DNA of 64,000 bases from CAZHTS01 sp964535315. Lineage in GTDB: Bacteria; Chloroflexota; Anaerolineae; Anaerolineales; Anaerolineaceae. Below, one piece after another: positions 1-6,468 of the stretch; within the stretch, counting starts at the first letter, position 1, and every line of letters begins with the position of its first letter. The stretch is taken from assembly GCA_964535315.1 (NCBI GenBank), contig CAZHTS010000012.1, positions 14,596 to 78,595 of the forward strand, in the 5' to 3' direction. The notes under the pieces are model-generated. The model was not told the origin of the DNA. It was given only the letters and a program-made list of their open reading frames with translations, and did not search any database. The position numbers and the translations under genes were made by a program.

Positions 1-353
1 TTTTCCAGATCGAGGGCCAACACCAGTCCGTGACGGGTTTTGCCGCTGGTGGTGCGCTCGACGTACACAAAGCCTTCGTGCGATTGCAAAACAGCGCCGT
101 CCAGATATTGCTGCATGGTTTCTTGGGCGGTCTGGGTGCGGGCGGCTTCTTCGGGTGTGCCCAGGAATACCTCAGGCAGGGTAATGTGGAAGGTGGAGGG
201 GGCATCGGCCACGATCTGGCGCACCTGTTCCCAGTATTCGGGTTCTGAGGTGAATTGATCGCAGGCGATGACGGCCCATTTTTTCAGATCCACGTGGGGT
301 GCAGGGAGGAGAACGTCTGCAACCTGGATGCCGATTTGCGGGTAATTTCTCAT
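1..353 (-). CDS. DUF1015 family protein, N-terminal part (runs off the window start)
   Basis: The first 117 codons are visible; the gene continues beyond base 1. The product begins MRNYPQIGIQ and contains the stretch VIACDQFTSEPEYWEQV followed by DAPSTFHITLPEVFLG, a pattern I recognise from DUF1015 proteins, which are widespread and lack a clear biochemical role. The start is the ATG at 353. Only a weak purine-rich stretch (AAAAAGGG) precedes it. It lies downstream of degV on the same strand, but a strong terminator at 493-533 separates the two, so it is probably transcribed on its own. The family call rests on motif memory. Confidence 0.72.
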   Translation of the reverse strand, partial: MRNYPQIGIQVADVLLPAPHVDLKKWAVIACDQFTSEPEYWEQVRQIVADAPSTFHITLPEVFLGTPEEAARTQTAQETMQQYLDGAVLQSHEGFVYVERTTSGKTRHGLVLALDLE

Positions 354-440
354 GTGCAGTAGCCCTTTTTGCAAAAGATAGAATTTGGGTGAACCCCGTA
401 ATTTAATTGTACCACTGCGGCCAGGGGGAAGAAATTTATG

Positions 441-473
441 TGATCTTTGGCTGGCAGCCCCCGCCAAAGATCA
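441..473. repeat. 11-bp perfect stem-loop
   Basis: The arms TGATCTTTGGC (441-451) and GCCAAAGATCA (463-473) pair perfectly around an 11-base loop. An outer layer, GGGGGAAGAAATTT (424-437) with AAATTTCTCCCCC (488-500), could extend the stem with one bulged base. That outer arm shares bases with the degV terminator, so the two structures exclude each other. It lies in the leader of the DUF1015 gene as transcribed on the minus strand. No tract of Ts follows on either strand. Confidence 0.5.
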
Positions 474-484
474 CCTGCCGGGTT

Positions 485-533
485 AAAAAATTTCTCCCCC
501 AACGAATGATGGCGATGAAGGTGTTGGGGGAGA
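485..533 (-). terminator. Rho-independent terminator of degV
   Basis: Read on the minus strand, an 11-bp stem (TCTCCCCCAAC with GTTGGGGGAGA, bases 533-523 and 503-493) with a 19-base loop is followed by AATTTTTT. It starts 28 bases after the degV stop codon. Stem, loop and T tract have the expected order for transcription leftwards from degV. Confidence 0.75.
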
Positions 534-560
534 AGGGAACCGGTATGTTTTAGCGGAGGA

Positions 561-1418
561 TCACATTCCGGCGAGATAGGCGATGCCCACGGTGCCCGGG
601 CCGGTGTGGGTGCCCAGCACGGGGCTGACTTCGGTGAGAATGGCGTCGTGTACGGCGCTGACGCCAAAACGCTGGCGCGCTTTTTCGAGCAGTTGAGCGG
701 CTTCTTCGGGGGCGTTGGCGTGCAGGGTGGCAATGTGCACCGGGGTGCGTTGGGCGACGCGTTCTTCAAACAGATCGAGGAGGCGGTCGATGGCTTTGTT
801 CATGGTGCGCACCCGTTCGATGGCTTCGATGCGGCCCTCGCGCAGTTCGAGGATGGGCTTCAGGTTGAGAGCAGTGCCCAGGAAGGCGGCCGCACCACCG
901 ATCCGCCCGCCGCGGTGCAGATATTCCAGCGTGCTGACGGCGAAGAGCACGCCGCTCTGGTTGAGGGCCTGCCGGGCAAGCAGCGTACACTCCGCCAGAG
1001 TGGCGCCGTTGGCGGCGGCGCGGGCAGCGGTCAGGGAGGCGAAGCCCATCGCCATCGAAGTCGACAGCGAGTCGACCAGTTCGATGGGCGCGCCGGGGAG
1101 CATGGCTTTGGCCTGTTGGGCCGAGTCAAGAGTGCCGGAGAGCCGGCTGGAGATGTGGATGCTGAGAATTTCAAAGCCTTTTTCGATCAGGCTGGCATAC
1201 AGTTGTTGCAGGGCGCCCGGGGTAGCCTGCGAGGTGGTCGGCATGTTGCGGGCTGATTTCAATCGTTCGTAGAATTCGAGCGGCTGGATATCGATGCCGT
1301 CGCGATAACTGGTTCCGTCCCAGATAACCTGTAAAGGGCAGGAAAAGACGTTCAAGCCGCGCAGCAGGTTGGCGGGCAGGGTGGCGGTGCTGTCGGTGAC
1401 AATGGCAACGGGGGGCAT
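561..1418 (-). CDS. DegV family fatty-acid-binding protein
   Basis: A protein of 285 residues beginning MPPVAIVTDSTATLPANLL, the typical DegV opening. The lipid-pocket motif TTSQATPG and the downstream ISSRLSGT match the family. DegV proteins bind a single fatty acid and, as FakB in Firmicutes, present it to the kinase FakA for phosphorylation before incorporation into phospholipid. No FakA-like gene is visible here. The ATG at 1418 was chosen because TCAGGAGGAATCTGTT precedes it with a near-perfect ribosome binding site; a longer reading from 1451 has no such site. It is transcribed divergently from ffh and ends at its own terminator. Confidence 0.9.
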   Translation of the reverse strand: MPPVAIVTDSTATLPANLLRGLNVFSCPLQVIWDGTSYRDGIDIQPLEFYERLKSARNMPTTSQATPGALQQLYASLIEKGFEILSIHISSRLSGTLDSAQQAKAMLPGAPIELVDSLSTSMAMGFASLTAARAAANGATLAECTLLARQALNQSGVLFAVSTLEYLHRGGRIGGAAAFLGTALNLKPILELREGRIEAIERVRTMNKAIDRLLDLFEERVAQRTPVHIATLHANAPEEAAQLLEKARQRFGVSAVHDAILTEVSPVLGTHTGPGTVGIAYLAGM

Positions 1419-1484
1419 AACAGATTCCTCCTGAGGATAAAAAGGTACCACGAATGGCTTCCCATAGCGTTATAACCCCGCGTT

Positions 1485-1514
1485 TTGCCGTTGGTTACGC
1501 TTTTGTGGTATAAG
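1485..1514 (+). promoter_or_regulatory. Candidate sigma-70-type promoter for ffh operon
   Basis: TTGCCG (1485-1490) and TATAAG (1509-1514) are separated by 18 bases and lie about 110 bases before the ffh GTG. It is the best match in the 204-base divergent region between degV and ffh. A leader of about 100 bases would result. Confidence 0.4.
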
Positions 1515-1622
1515 TAAATGAAGATTGGCCCTTGACCATTCCTGTCTTACAGAATAAAATCCAGTTCTGTTCAAACTCCGTCCCTGACGGTCATTTTTTG
1601 CTGCATTTGCGACGAAACCACT

Positions 1623-2945
1623 GTGTTTGAGAATCTTACCCAACGACTGAACCAGGTTTTTCAACAACTGCGCCGGCGCGGTAAATTATCCGAAGCCGAC
1701 GTAGACGCGGCGATGCGTGAGGTGCGCCTGGCCCTGTTAGAGGCAGACGTACATTACAGCGTGGTCAAAGGCTTTGTGGCCCGGGTGCGTGAACGCGCCG
1801 TGGGGCACGAGGTTTCGGAGGCGCTGAACCCGGCCCAGCAGGTAATCAAGATCGTGCACGAAGAGTTGATTGCCACCCTGGGTGAACCCGGCCGGCTCAA
1901 TCTGAGCGGGCCCAAGCCGCGCCTGGTGATGCTGGTGGGGTTGCAGGGTTCTGGTAAGACGACGGCGGCCAGCAAGCTGGCGCGCCTGTTGCGTTCGCAG
2001 GGTGAACGTGTGTTGCTGGTGGCGGCAGACCCCTACCGTCCGGCGGCGGTCAAGCAGTTGCAGACGTTGGGCGAGCAGGTGGGTGTGCCGGTCTTCACCG
2101 AGCCGGGGATCAAGCCCCCCGATCTGGTGGCGAAGGCCTACGATCAGGCGCAAAAGGGCGGGGTGACGGTGATGATCGTCGACACCGCCGGCCGTTCGCA
2201 GCTCGACCAGGCGTTGATGGACGAATTGCGCGCCATCACTGCCCGGGTGACGCCCAACGACATCCTGTTGGTGGTGGATGCGATGATCGGGCAGGAAGCG
2301 CTGCGCATTGCCGAAGGTTTCCGCGATGCGGTGGCGCTGTCGGGTTTGATCATGACCAAGATGGACGGCGATGCGCGCGGCGGTGCGGCCATTTCGATCC
2401 GCAACGTTACCGGTGTGCCGATCAAATTCCTCGGGGTGGGCGAAGGGGTGGACGCCCTGGAGATGTATGACCCGCACCGGCTGGCCTCGCGCATCCTGGG
2501 CATGGGCGACATGATCGGCCTGATCGAGAAGGCCGAGGCGGCGCTCGACCAGAAGACCGCCCAGGAACAGGCGCAAAAGATGATGTCGGGGCATTTCACG
2601 CTGGAGGATTTTGCCAGCCAGCTGCGCCAGGTGCGCAAGATGGGCCCGATTTCACAACTGCTCGAGATGTTGCCCGGCAATTTGGGGCAAGCAGCGCGCT
2701 CAGTTTCCCCACAAGATGCCGAAAAGCAATTAAAATTAACTGAAGCGATTATCAACTCGATGACGCCCCAAGAACGTCGCAACCCCGACATCCTTAACGC
2801 CAGCCGCCGGCGCCGTATTGCGCGCGGTTCTGGAACCGAGGTGCAGGAAGTCAACCGGTTGATCAAACAATTCCGTGAAGCGCAACGGCTGTTCAAGACG
2901 TTGCAGAAAAGCGGAGGCCGAGGGTTGCCTCGTTTATTTGGTTAG
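1623..2945 (+). CDS. ffh: Signal recognition particle protein Ffh
   Basis: The 440-residue GTPase of the bacterial signal recognition particle, which binds 4.5S RNA and signal sequences of nascent membrane proteins and docks with FtsY. The N domain spans about residues 1-85. The G domain carries GLQGSGKT (106-113), DTAGR (187-191) and TKMD (245-248), followed by DGDARGGAA. The Met-rich M domain occupies about residues 295-430, with the RNA-binding region containing SRRRRIARGSG. The GTG start gives the canonical MFENLTQRL opening, although no clear Shine-Dalgarno sequence precedes it. Length is normal. It heads the ffh-rpsP-khpA-rimM series known from many bacteria. Confidence 0.97.
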   Translation: MFENLTQRLNQVFQQLRRRGKLSEADVDAAMREVRLALLEADVHYSVVKGFVARVRERAVGHEVSEALNPAQQVIKIVHEELIATLGEPGRLNLSGPKPRLVMLVGLQGSGKTTAASKLARLLRSQGERVLLVAADPYRPAAVKQLQTLGEQVGVPVFTEPGIKPPDLVAKAYDQAQKGGVTVMIVDTAGRSQLDQALMDELRAITARVTPNDILLVVDAMIGQEALRIAEGFRDAVALSGLIMTKMDGDARGGAAISIRNVTGVPIKFLGVGEGVDALEMYDPHRLASRILGMGDMIGLIEKAEAALDQKTAQEQAQKMMSGHFTLEDFASQLRQVRKMGPISQLLEMLPGNLGQAARSVSPQDAEKQLKLTEAIINSMTPQERRNPDILNASRRRRIARGSGTEVQEVNRLIKQFREAQRLFKTLQKSGGRGLPRLFG

Positions 2946-3061
2946 CCGATGGTCTGACGAGCGGTTGCAGCGCCCCTTCAGCGCCCCTCACCCGTTTTAC
3001 AGGCTATCTGCGATTTGGATAAAAATTTTTGATGCTCAAGTCACTAGAGGAGTAAAGTTCG

Positions 3062-3418
3062 ATGGTTCGCATTCGTTTACGCCGTGTGGGTCTGCGACGG
3101 CAGGCCAGCTACCGTATTGTTGTGGCCGACAAGGAAAGCCCGCGCGATGGTCGCTTCCTGGAAATCGTTGGTTTCTATAATCCCCGCACTGATCCTTTCA
3201 CCCTGGAAGTGGATGAAGCGCGTGTGTATGACTGGTTGGGCAAGGGCGCTCAGCCGAGCGATTCGGTGCTCAAACTGTTCAACAGCGTGGGGCTGATGGA
3301 GCGCTATGCGCGCCTCAAGGCCGGTGAAGCGCAGGACACCCTGTTGGCCGAGGCCAAGGCCGTGGCGGAACGCCGCGGCAGCAATCCCAAGACGTTGGTG
3401 GCGGCGCAGAAACACTAA
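3062..3418 (+). CDS. rpsP: 30S ribosomal protein S16
   Basis: A 118-residue protein beginning MVRIRLRRVGLRRQASYRIVV, with the S16 signature continuing ADKESPRDGRFLEIVGFYNP. S16 binds 16S rRNA early in assembly of the small subunit. The C-terminal tail beyond about residue 85 is rich in Ala and Glu, an extension common in the family. The ATG at 3062 has GAGGAG (3047-3052) at good spacing. The 116 bases between ffh and rpsP contain no obvious promoter by eye. Confidence 0.97.
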   Translation: MVRIRLRRVGLRRQASYRIVVADKESPRDGRFLEIVGFYNPRTDPFTLEVDEARVYDWLGKGAQPSDSVLKLFNSVGLMERYARLKAGEAQDTLLAEAKAVAERRGSNPKTLVAAQKH

Positions 3419-3450
3419 CCGCCTATTTTGTAACCTGGCAAGGAGTAGCC

Positions 3451-3687
3451 GTGAAGGAACTAATCGAGTACATCGCTCGCTCCCTGGTGGATGATCCTAC
3501 TCAGGTACAGGTGAAGCAGGAACGGATGTCCGGAAAAGTTCATCTGGAACTGCGGGTTGCCAAAGAGGATATGGGACGGGTGATCGGCAAGAGTGGACGC
3601 GTGGCCAATGCCATGCGTGTTCTGCTGCGGGTGGCCGCTGCCCGTGAAGGGAAGCAAGTCGTTCTGGATGTAATGGATCCACAATGA
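3451..3687 (+). CDS. khpA: KhpA-type KH-domain RNA-binding protein
   Basis: A 78-residue single KH domain. The RNA-binding GXXG loop is GKSG at residues 46-49. It belongs to the YlqC/KhpA family, small proteins that act with KhpB as RNA chaperones. The start is GTG at 3451, preceded by AAGGAG. Its position between rpsP and rimM is the classical one. Its stop overlaps the start of rimM as ATGA, implying translational coupling. Confidence 0.95.
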   Translation: MKELIEYIARSLVDDPTQVQVKQERMSGKVHLELRVAKEDMGRVIGKSGRVANAMRVLLRVAAAREGKQVVLDVMDPQ

Positions 3688-4244
3688 CGTCCAGCCGCCC
3701 GACCTCAACCGACCGGCAAACTAACGAGACAGGCTCGCCCACGCCGGGCGAGCCTGTATTCTTGGTTGTCGGCAAATTACGCCGCACCCACGGGGTGCAC
3801 GGCGAAATTATCATGGATGTGCAGACCGACTTCCCGCAGCGGCTGCGGCCGCACAAAGTGGTGTATGTGGGGCCGCGCCACCAGCCGGAGACCATCGCCA
3901 GTGTGCGCGCCCACGGCGCCGCACTATTGATTCGTTTTGCGGGGTACGATAGCTGCGAGCAGGCCGGCCTGTTGCGCAATCATTTTGTGTACGTCAAGGC
4001 CGAGGCTTTACCGCAATTGCCGGAAGGTGAGTATTATTACCACCAGTTGATCGGTTTGCGAGTGGTGGATGAGGCCGGGAAAGATTTGGGAGAACTGGCC
4101 GAAATTTTAGAAACGGGCGCCAACGATGTGTACGTGGTGCGCAGTGAGCAAGGCGAAGTTTTATTACCGGCGATAGAAGGTGTGATTCTGGAGGTCGATC
4201 TGGAACGGCGCAGTATGCGCGTTCGTCCGCCTGAGTGGATGTAG
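3684..4244 (+). CDS. rimM: Ribosome maturation factor RimM
   Basis: A 186-residue protein that assists 30S maturation, binding S19 near the 3' domain of 16S rRNA. The N-terminal RimM barrel starts at VFLVVGKLRRTHGVHGEI (about residue 26) and the PRC-barrel follows from about residue 112 (YYYHQLIGLRVVD). The first 25 residues are a hydrophilic, Thr/Ser/Pro-rich extension whose DNA contains a 12-bp perfect inverted repeat (3729-3757). The start overlaps khpA. The usual next genes, trmD and rplS, are absent; dprA follows instead. Confidence 0.95.
   Translation: MTSSRPTSTDRQTNETGSPTPGEPVFLVVGKLRRTHGVHGEIIMDVQTDFPQRLRPHKVVYVGPRHQPETIASVRAHGAALLIRFAGYDSCEQAGLLRNHFVYVKAEALPQLPEGEYYYHQLIGLRVVDEAGKDLGELAEILETGANDVYVVRSEQGEVLLPAIEGVILEVDLERRSMRVRPPEWM
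3729..3757 (+). repeat. 12-bp perfect hairpin inside the rimM coding start
   Basis: ACAGGCTCGCCC (3729-3740) and GGGCGAGCCTGT (3746-3757) pair perfectly around a 5-base loop, 45 bases after the rimM start codon. It encodes TGSPTPGEPV in the poorly conserved N-terminal extension. No T tract follows, so it is not a normal terminator. It may be an inserted palindromic repeat or a brake on ribosome progress. Confidence 0.6.
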
Positions 4245-4254
4245 GGGGGCGCCG

Positions 4255-5373
4255 ATGGATGTCAGAACCTGTTGGGTTGGTTTCAATCTGGTCAAGGGGA
4301 TTGGGGCGGTGCGGGTGCAGGCGCTGCTGGATTATTTTGGCGACCTGCGCATCGCCTGGGACGCTCCGGCGGATGCGCTGCGCAACGCCGGACTGCCGCA
4401 GAAGATGGTTGAGAATCTGGCCCAGGTGCGTTCGCAGGTCAACCTGGAAAAGATGATGGAACGCATCCAGCAACTGGGCATCCAGGCGCTCACCTGGCAG
4501 GATGAAACTTACCCGCGGCGTTTGAAGGAGATCGACCAGCCCCCGCCGGTGTTGTACGTGCGTGGCAGCCTGGCGCCCGAAGATGAGTGGGCGGTGGCGA
4601 TTGTGGGGACGCGCCGGGTGAGCGTATACGGCCGGCAGGTGGCGGCCGAAATTGCTTCGGCGCTGGTGCAGAACGGGCTGACGGTGGTCAGCGGGCTGGC
4701 GCGTGGGGTGGACGCCATTGCGCATGAGACGGCGGTGAAGGCCGGCGGGCGCACCCTGGCGGTGCTGGGCTGCGGCGTCGACCGGGTTTACCCGCCCGAA
4801 CACCGTGCCCTGGCCGAACAGGTGACAGCGCAAGGCGCTCTGATCAGCGATTACCCGCCGGGTACGCCGCCGGATAGCGCCAATTTCCCGCCGCGCAACC
4901 GCCTGATCTCGGGGTTGACGCTGGCCACGGTGGTGGTGGAGGCGGGGGAACAAAGCGGCGCGCTGATTACGGCCACCTTTGCCGCCGAGCAAGGCCGGGA
5001 TGTCTTTGCTGTGCCGGGCAACATTAATTCGCCGTTGAGCAAGGGCACCAACCGCCTGATCCAGCAGGGCGCTCGCCCGCTGCTTAAACCGGAAGATGTG
5101 CTGGAGGCGCTGGACGTGGAGCGGGTACAGGAATATCGCCAGGCGCGCCTGGTGCTGCCGGCCGATGAGTTGGAAGCCTGTCTCCTGGGCGTCTTGAGTC
5201 GCGAGCCGCTGCACGTGGACGAGATCCAATACCGGACGGGGCTGGCAATGGAAAAGGTTTCTGCCACGCTGACGCTGATGGAATTGAAGGGCATGGTGCG
5301 TCAGGTGGGTGGGATGAATTACGTCATGGCCGCTGAAACACCGGCGGAATATGGGAGGGATTGTGATGCATGA
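4255..5373 (+). CDS. dprA: DNA-processing protein DprA
   Basis: A 372-residue protein that loads RecA onto single-stranded DNA taken up during transformation. An N-terminal helix-hairpin-helix region (about 1-65) precedes the Rossmann-like DprA core: VAIVGTRRVSVYGRQVA, then VVSGLARGVDAIAHETA, then LGCGVDRVYPPEH, and later FPPRNRLISGL. A winged-helix C-terminal domain (about 305-360) completes it. The ATG at 4255 is 10 bases after rimM, preceded by GGGGGGC. The stop overlaps the next gene by 8 bases. No other competence genes are seen in the window. Confidence 0.95.
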   Translation: MDVRTCWVGFNLVKGIGAVRVQALLDYFGDLRIAWDAPADALRNAGLPQKMVENLAQVRSQVNLEKMMERIQQLGIQALTWQDETYPRRLKEIDQPPPVLYVRGSLAPEDEWAVAIVGTRRVSVYGRQVAAEIASALVQNGLTVVSGLARGVDAIAHETAVKAGGRTLAVLGCGVDRVYPPEHRALAEQVTAQGALISDYPPGTPPDSANFPPRNRLISGLTLATVVVEAGEQSGALITATFAAEQGRDVFAVPGNINSPLSKGTNRLIQQGARPLLKPEDVLEALDVERVQEYRQARLVLPADELEACLLGVLSREPLHVDEIQYRTGLAMEKVSATLTLMELKGMVRQVGGMNYVMAAETPAEYGRDCDA

Positions 5374-6457
5374 ACATGATTATGGTGTGATTATGGCCGG
5401 AGGAGGGGGGACACGCCTGTGGCCACTATCGCGCCAGTCACGCCCAAAGCAGATGCTGCGTCTGGGCGGTGAGCGAACGCTTTTTCAACTGGCCGTGGAC
5501 CGGCTGAAACGATTATTGCCGCCCGAACGGATTCTGGTCGTGACCGTGGCGGCGCAGGCACACGAGTTACAGGAACAATGCCCGGAGATTCCGGGTGAAA
5601 ATTATTTGATCGAACCCATGCCACGCGGCACGGCCTCGGTGGTAGGCTTGGCGGCGGTGGTGTTGCATCGCCGCGATCCGCTGGCGCGCATGGCGGTGGT
5701 GACAGCCGATCATTTCATCCAAAACGTCGACAGTTTTTGCGACCTGCTGGCGGCGGCGTTGACCGCGGCCGGGCAGGACTATCTGGTGACGTTGGGGATC
5801 ACCCCGACCCATCCGGCTACGGGCTATGGCTACATCCAACGCGGGCGCCGGCTGGCAGACCAGGACGGGCACGCGCTGTATGAGGTGCTGCGTTTCAAAG
5901 AAAAACCCAGCGAGGAAGTGGCGCGCAGCCTGTTGGCCGGTGGGGATCATGACTGGAATTCGGGCATGTTCATCTGGAAGGTGACGCGCATCCTCGCCGA
6001 GTTTGAACGCTGGATGCCGGATCTGTACGAACGGCTGCAACAGATTGCCGCTACGGTGGATACGCCGGCCTACGCAGAACGGGTGCAGGCCGTCTGGCCG
6101 ACCATCCGGCCTGAAACGATCGATTACGGCATTATGGAAAAGGCCGAGCGTATTGCGGTCTTGCCGGCCGGCGATCTGGGCTGGAGCGATGTGGGTAGTT
6201 GGGATTCTTTGTTTGAAGTATTGCCATTAAATGAAAAAGGGAATATTATTTTAGGAGCCCGGCATCTTGACCTGGACACGCACGCTTCACTGGTTTGTTC
6301 TGAGAACGCCGGACGACTGATTGTGACGTTAGGGGTACAGGATTTGATCGTGGTTGATACGGGTGATGCGGTTTTGATTTGTTCGCGCGATCGGGCCCAA
6401 CTGGTACGACAGTTGGTCGGCCAGTTAAAAGATTCGGGCCTCGGCCAATATTTATAG
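5366..6457 (+). CDS. Mannose-1-phosphate guanylyltransferase
   Basis: A 363-residue nucleotidyltransferase that makes GDP-mannose from mannose-1-phosphate and GTP. The signature GGGGTRLWPLSR, followed by SRPKQ, lies near the N-terminus, and the sugar-binding region includes FKEKPS and WNSGMFIWK. The C-terminal cupin isomerase domain found in bifunctional ManC proteins is absent, so this is the short form. The start at 5366 was preferred to 5351 because GGGAGGG lies just upstream. GDP-mannose could feed the glycan cluster at 19981-37540, but this is inference. Confidence 0.93.
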   Translation: MHEHDYGVIMAGGGGTRLWPLSRQSRPKQMLRLGGERTLFQLAVDRLKRLLPPERILVVTVAAQAHELQEQCPEIPGENYLIEPMPRGTASVVGLAAVVLHRRDPLARMAVVTADHFIQNVDSFCDLLAAALTAAGQDYLVTLGITPTHPATGYGYIQRGRRLADQDGHALYEVLRFKEKPSEEVARSLLAGGDHDWNSGMFIWKVTRILAEFERWMPDLYERLQQIAATVDTPAYAERVQAVWPTIRPETIDYGIMEKAERIAVLPAGDLGWSDVGSWDSLFEVLPLNEKGNIILGARHLDLDTHASLVCSENAGRLIVTLGVQDLIVVDTGDAVLICSRDRAQLVRQLVGQLKDSGLGQYL

Positions 6458-6468
6458 GAGATAGTTTT

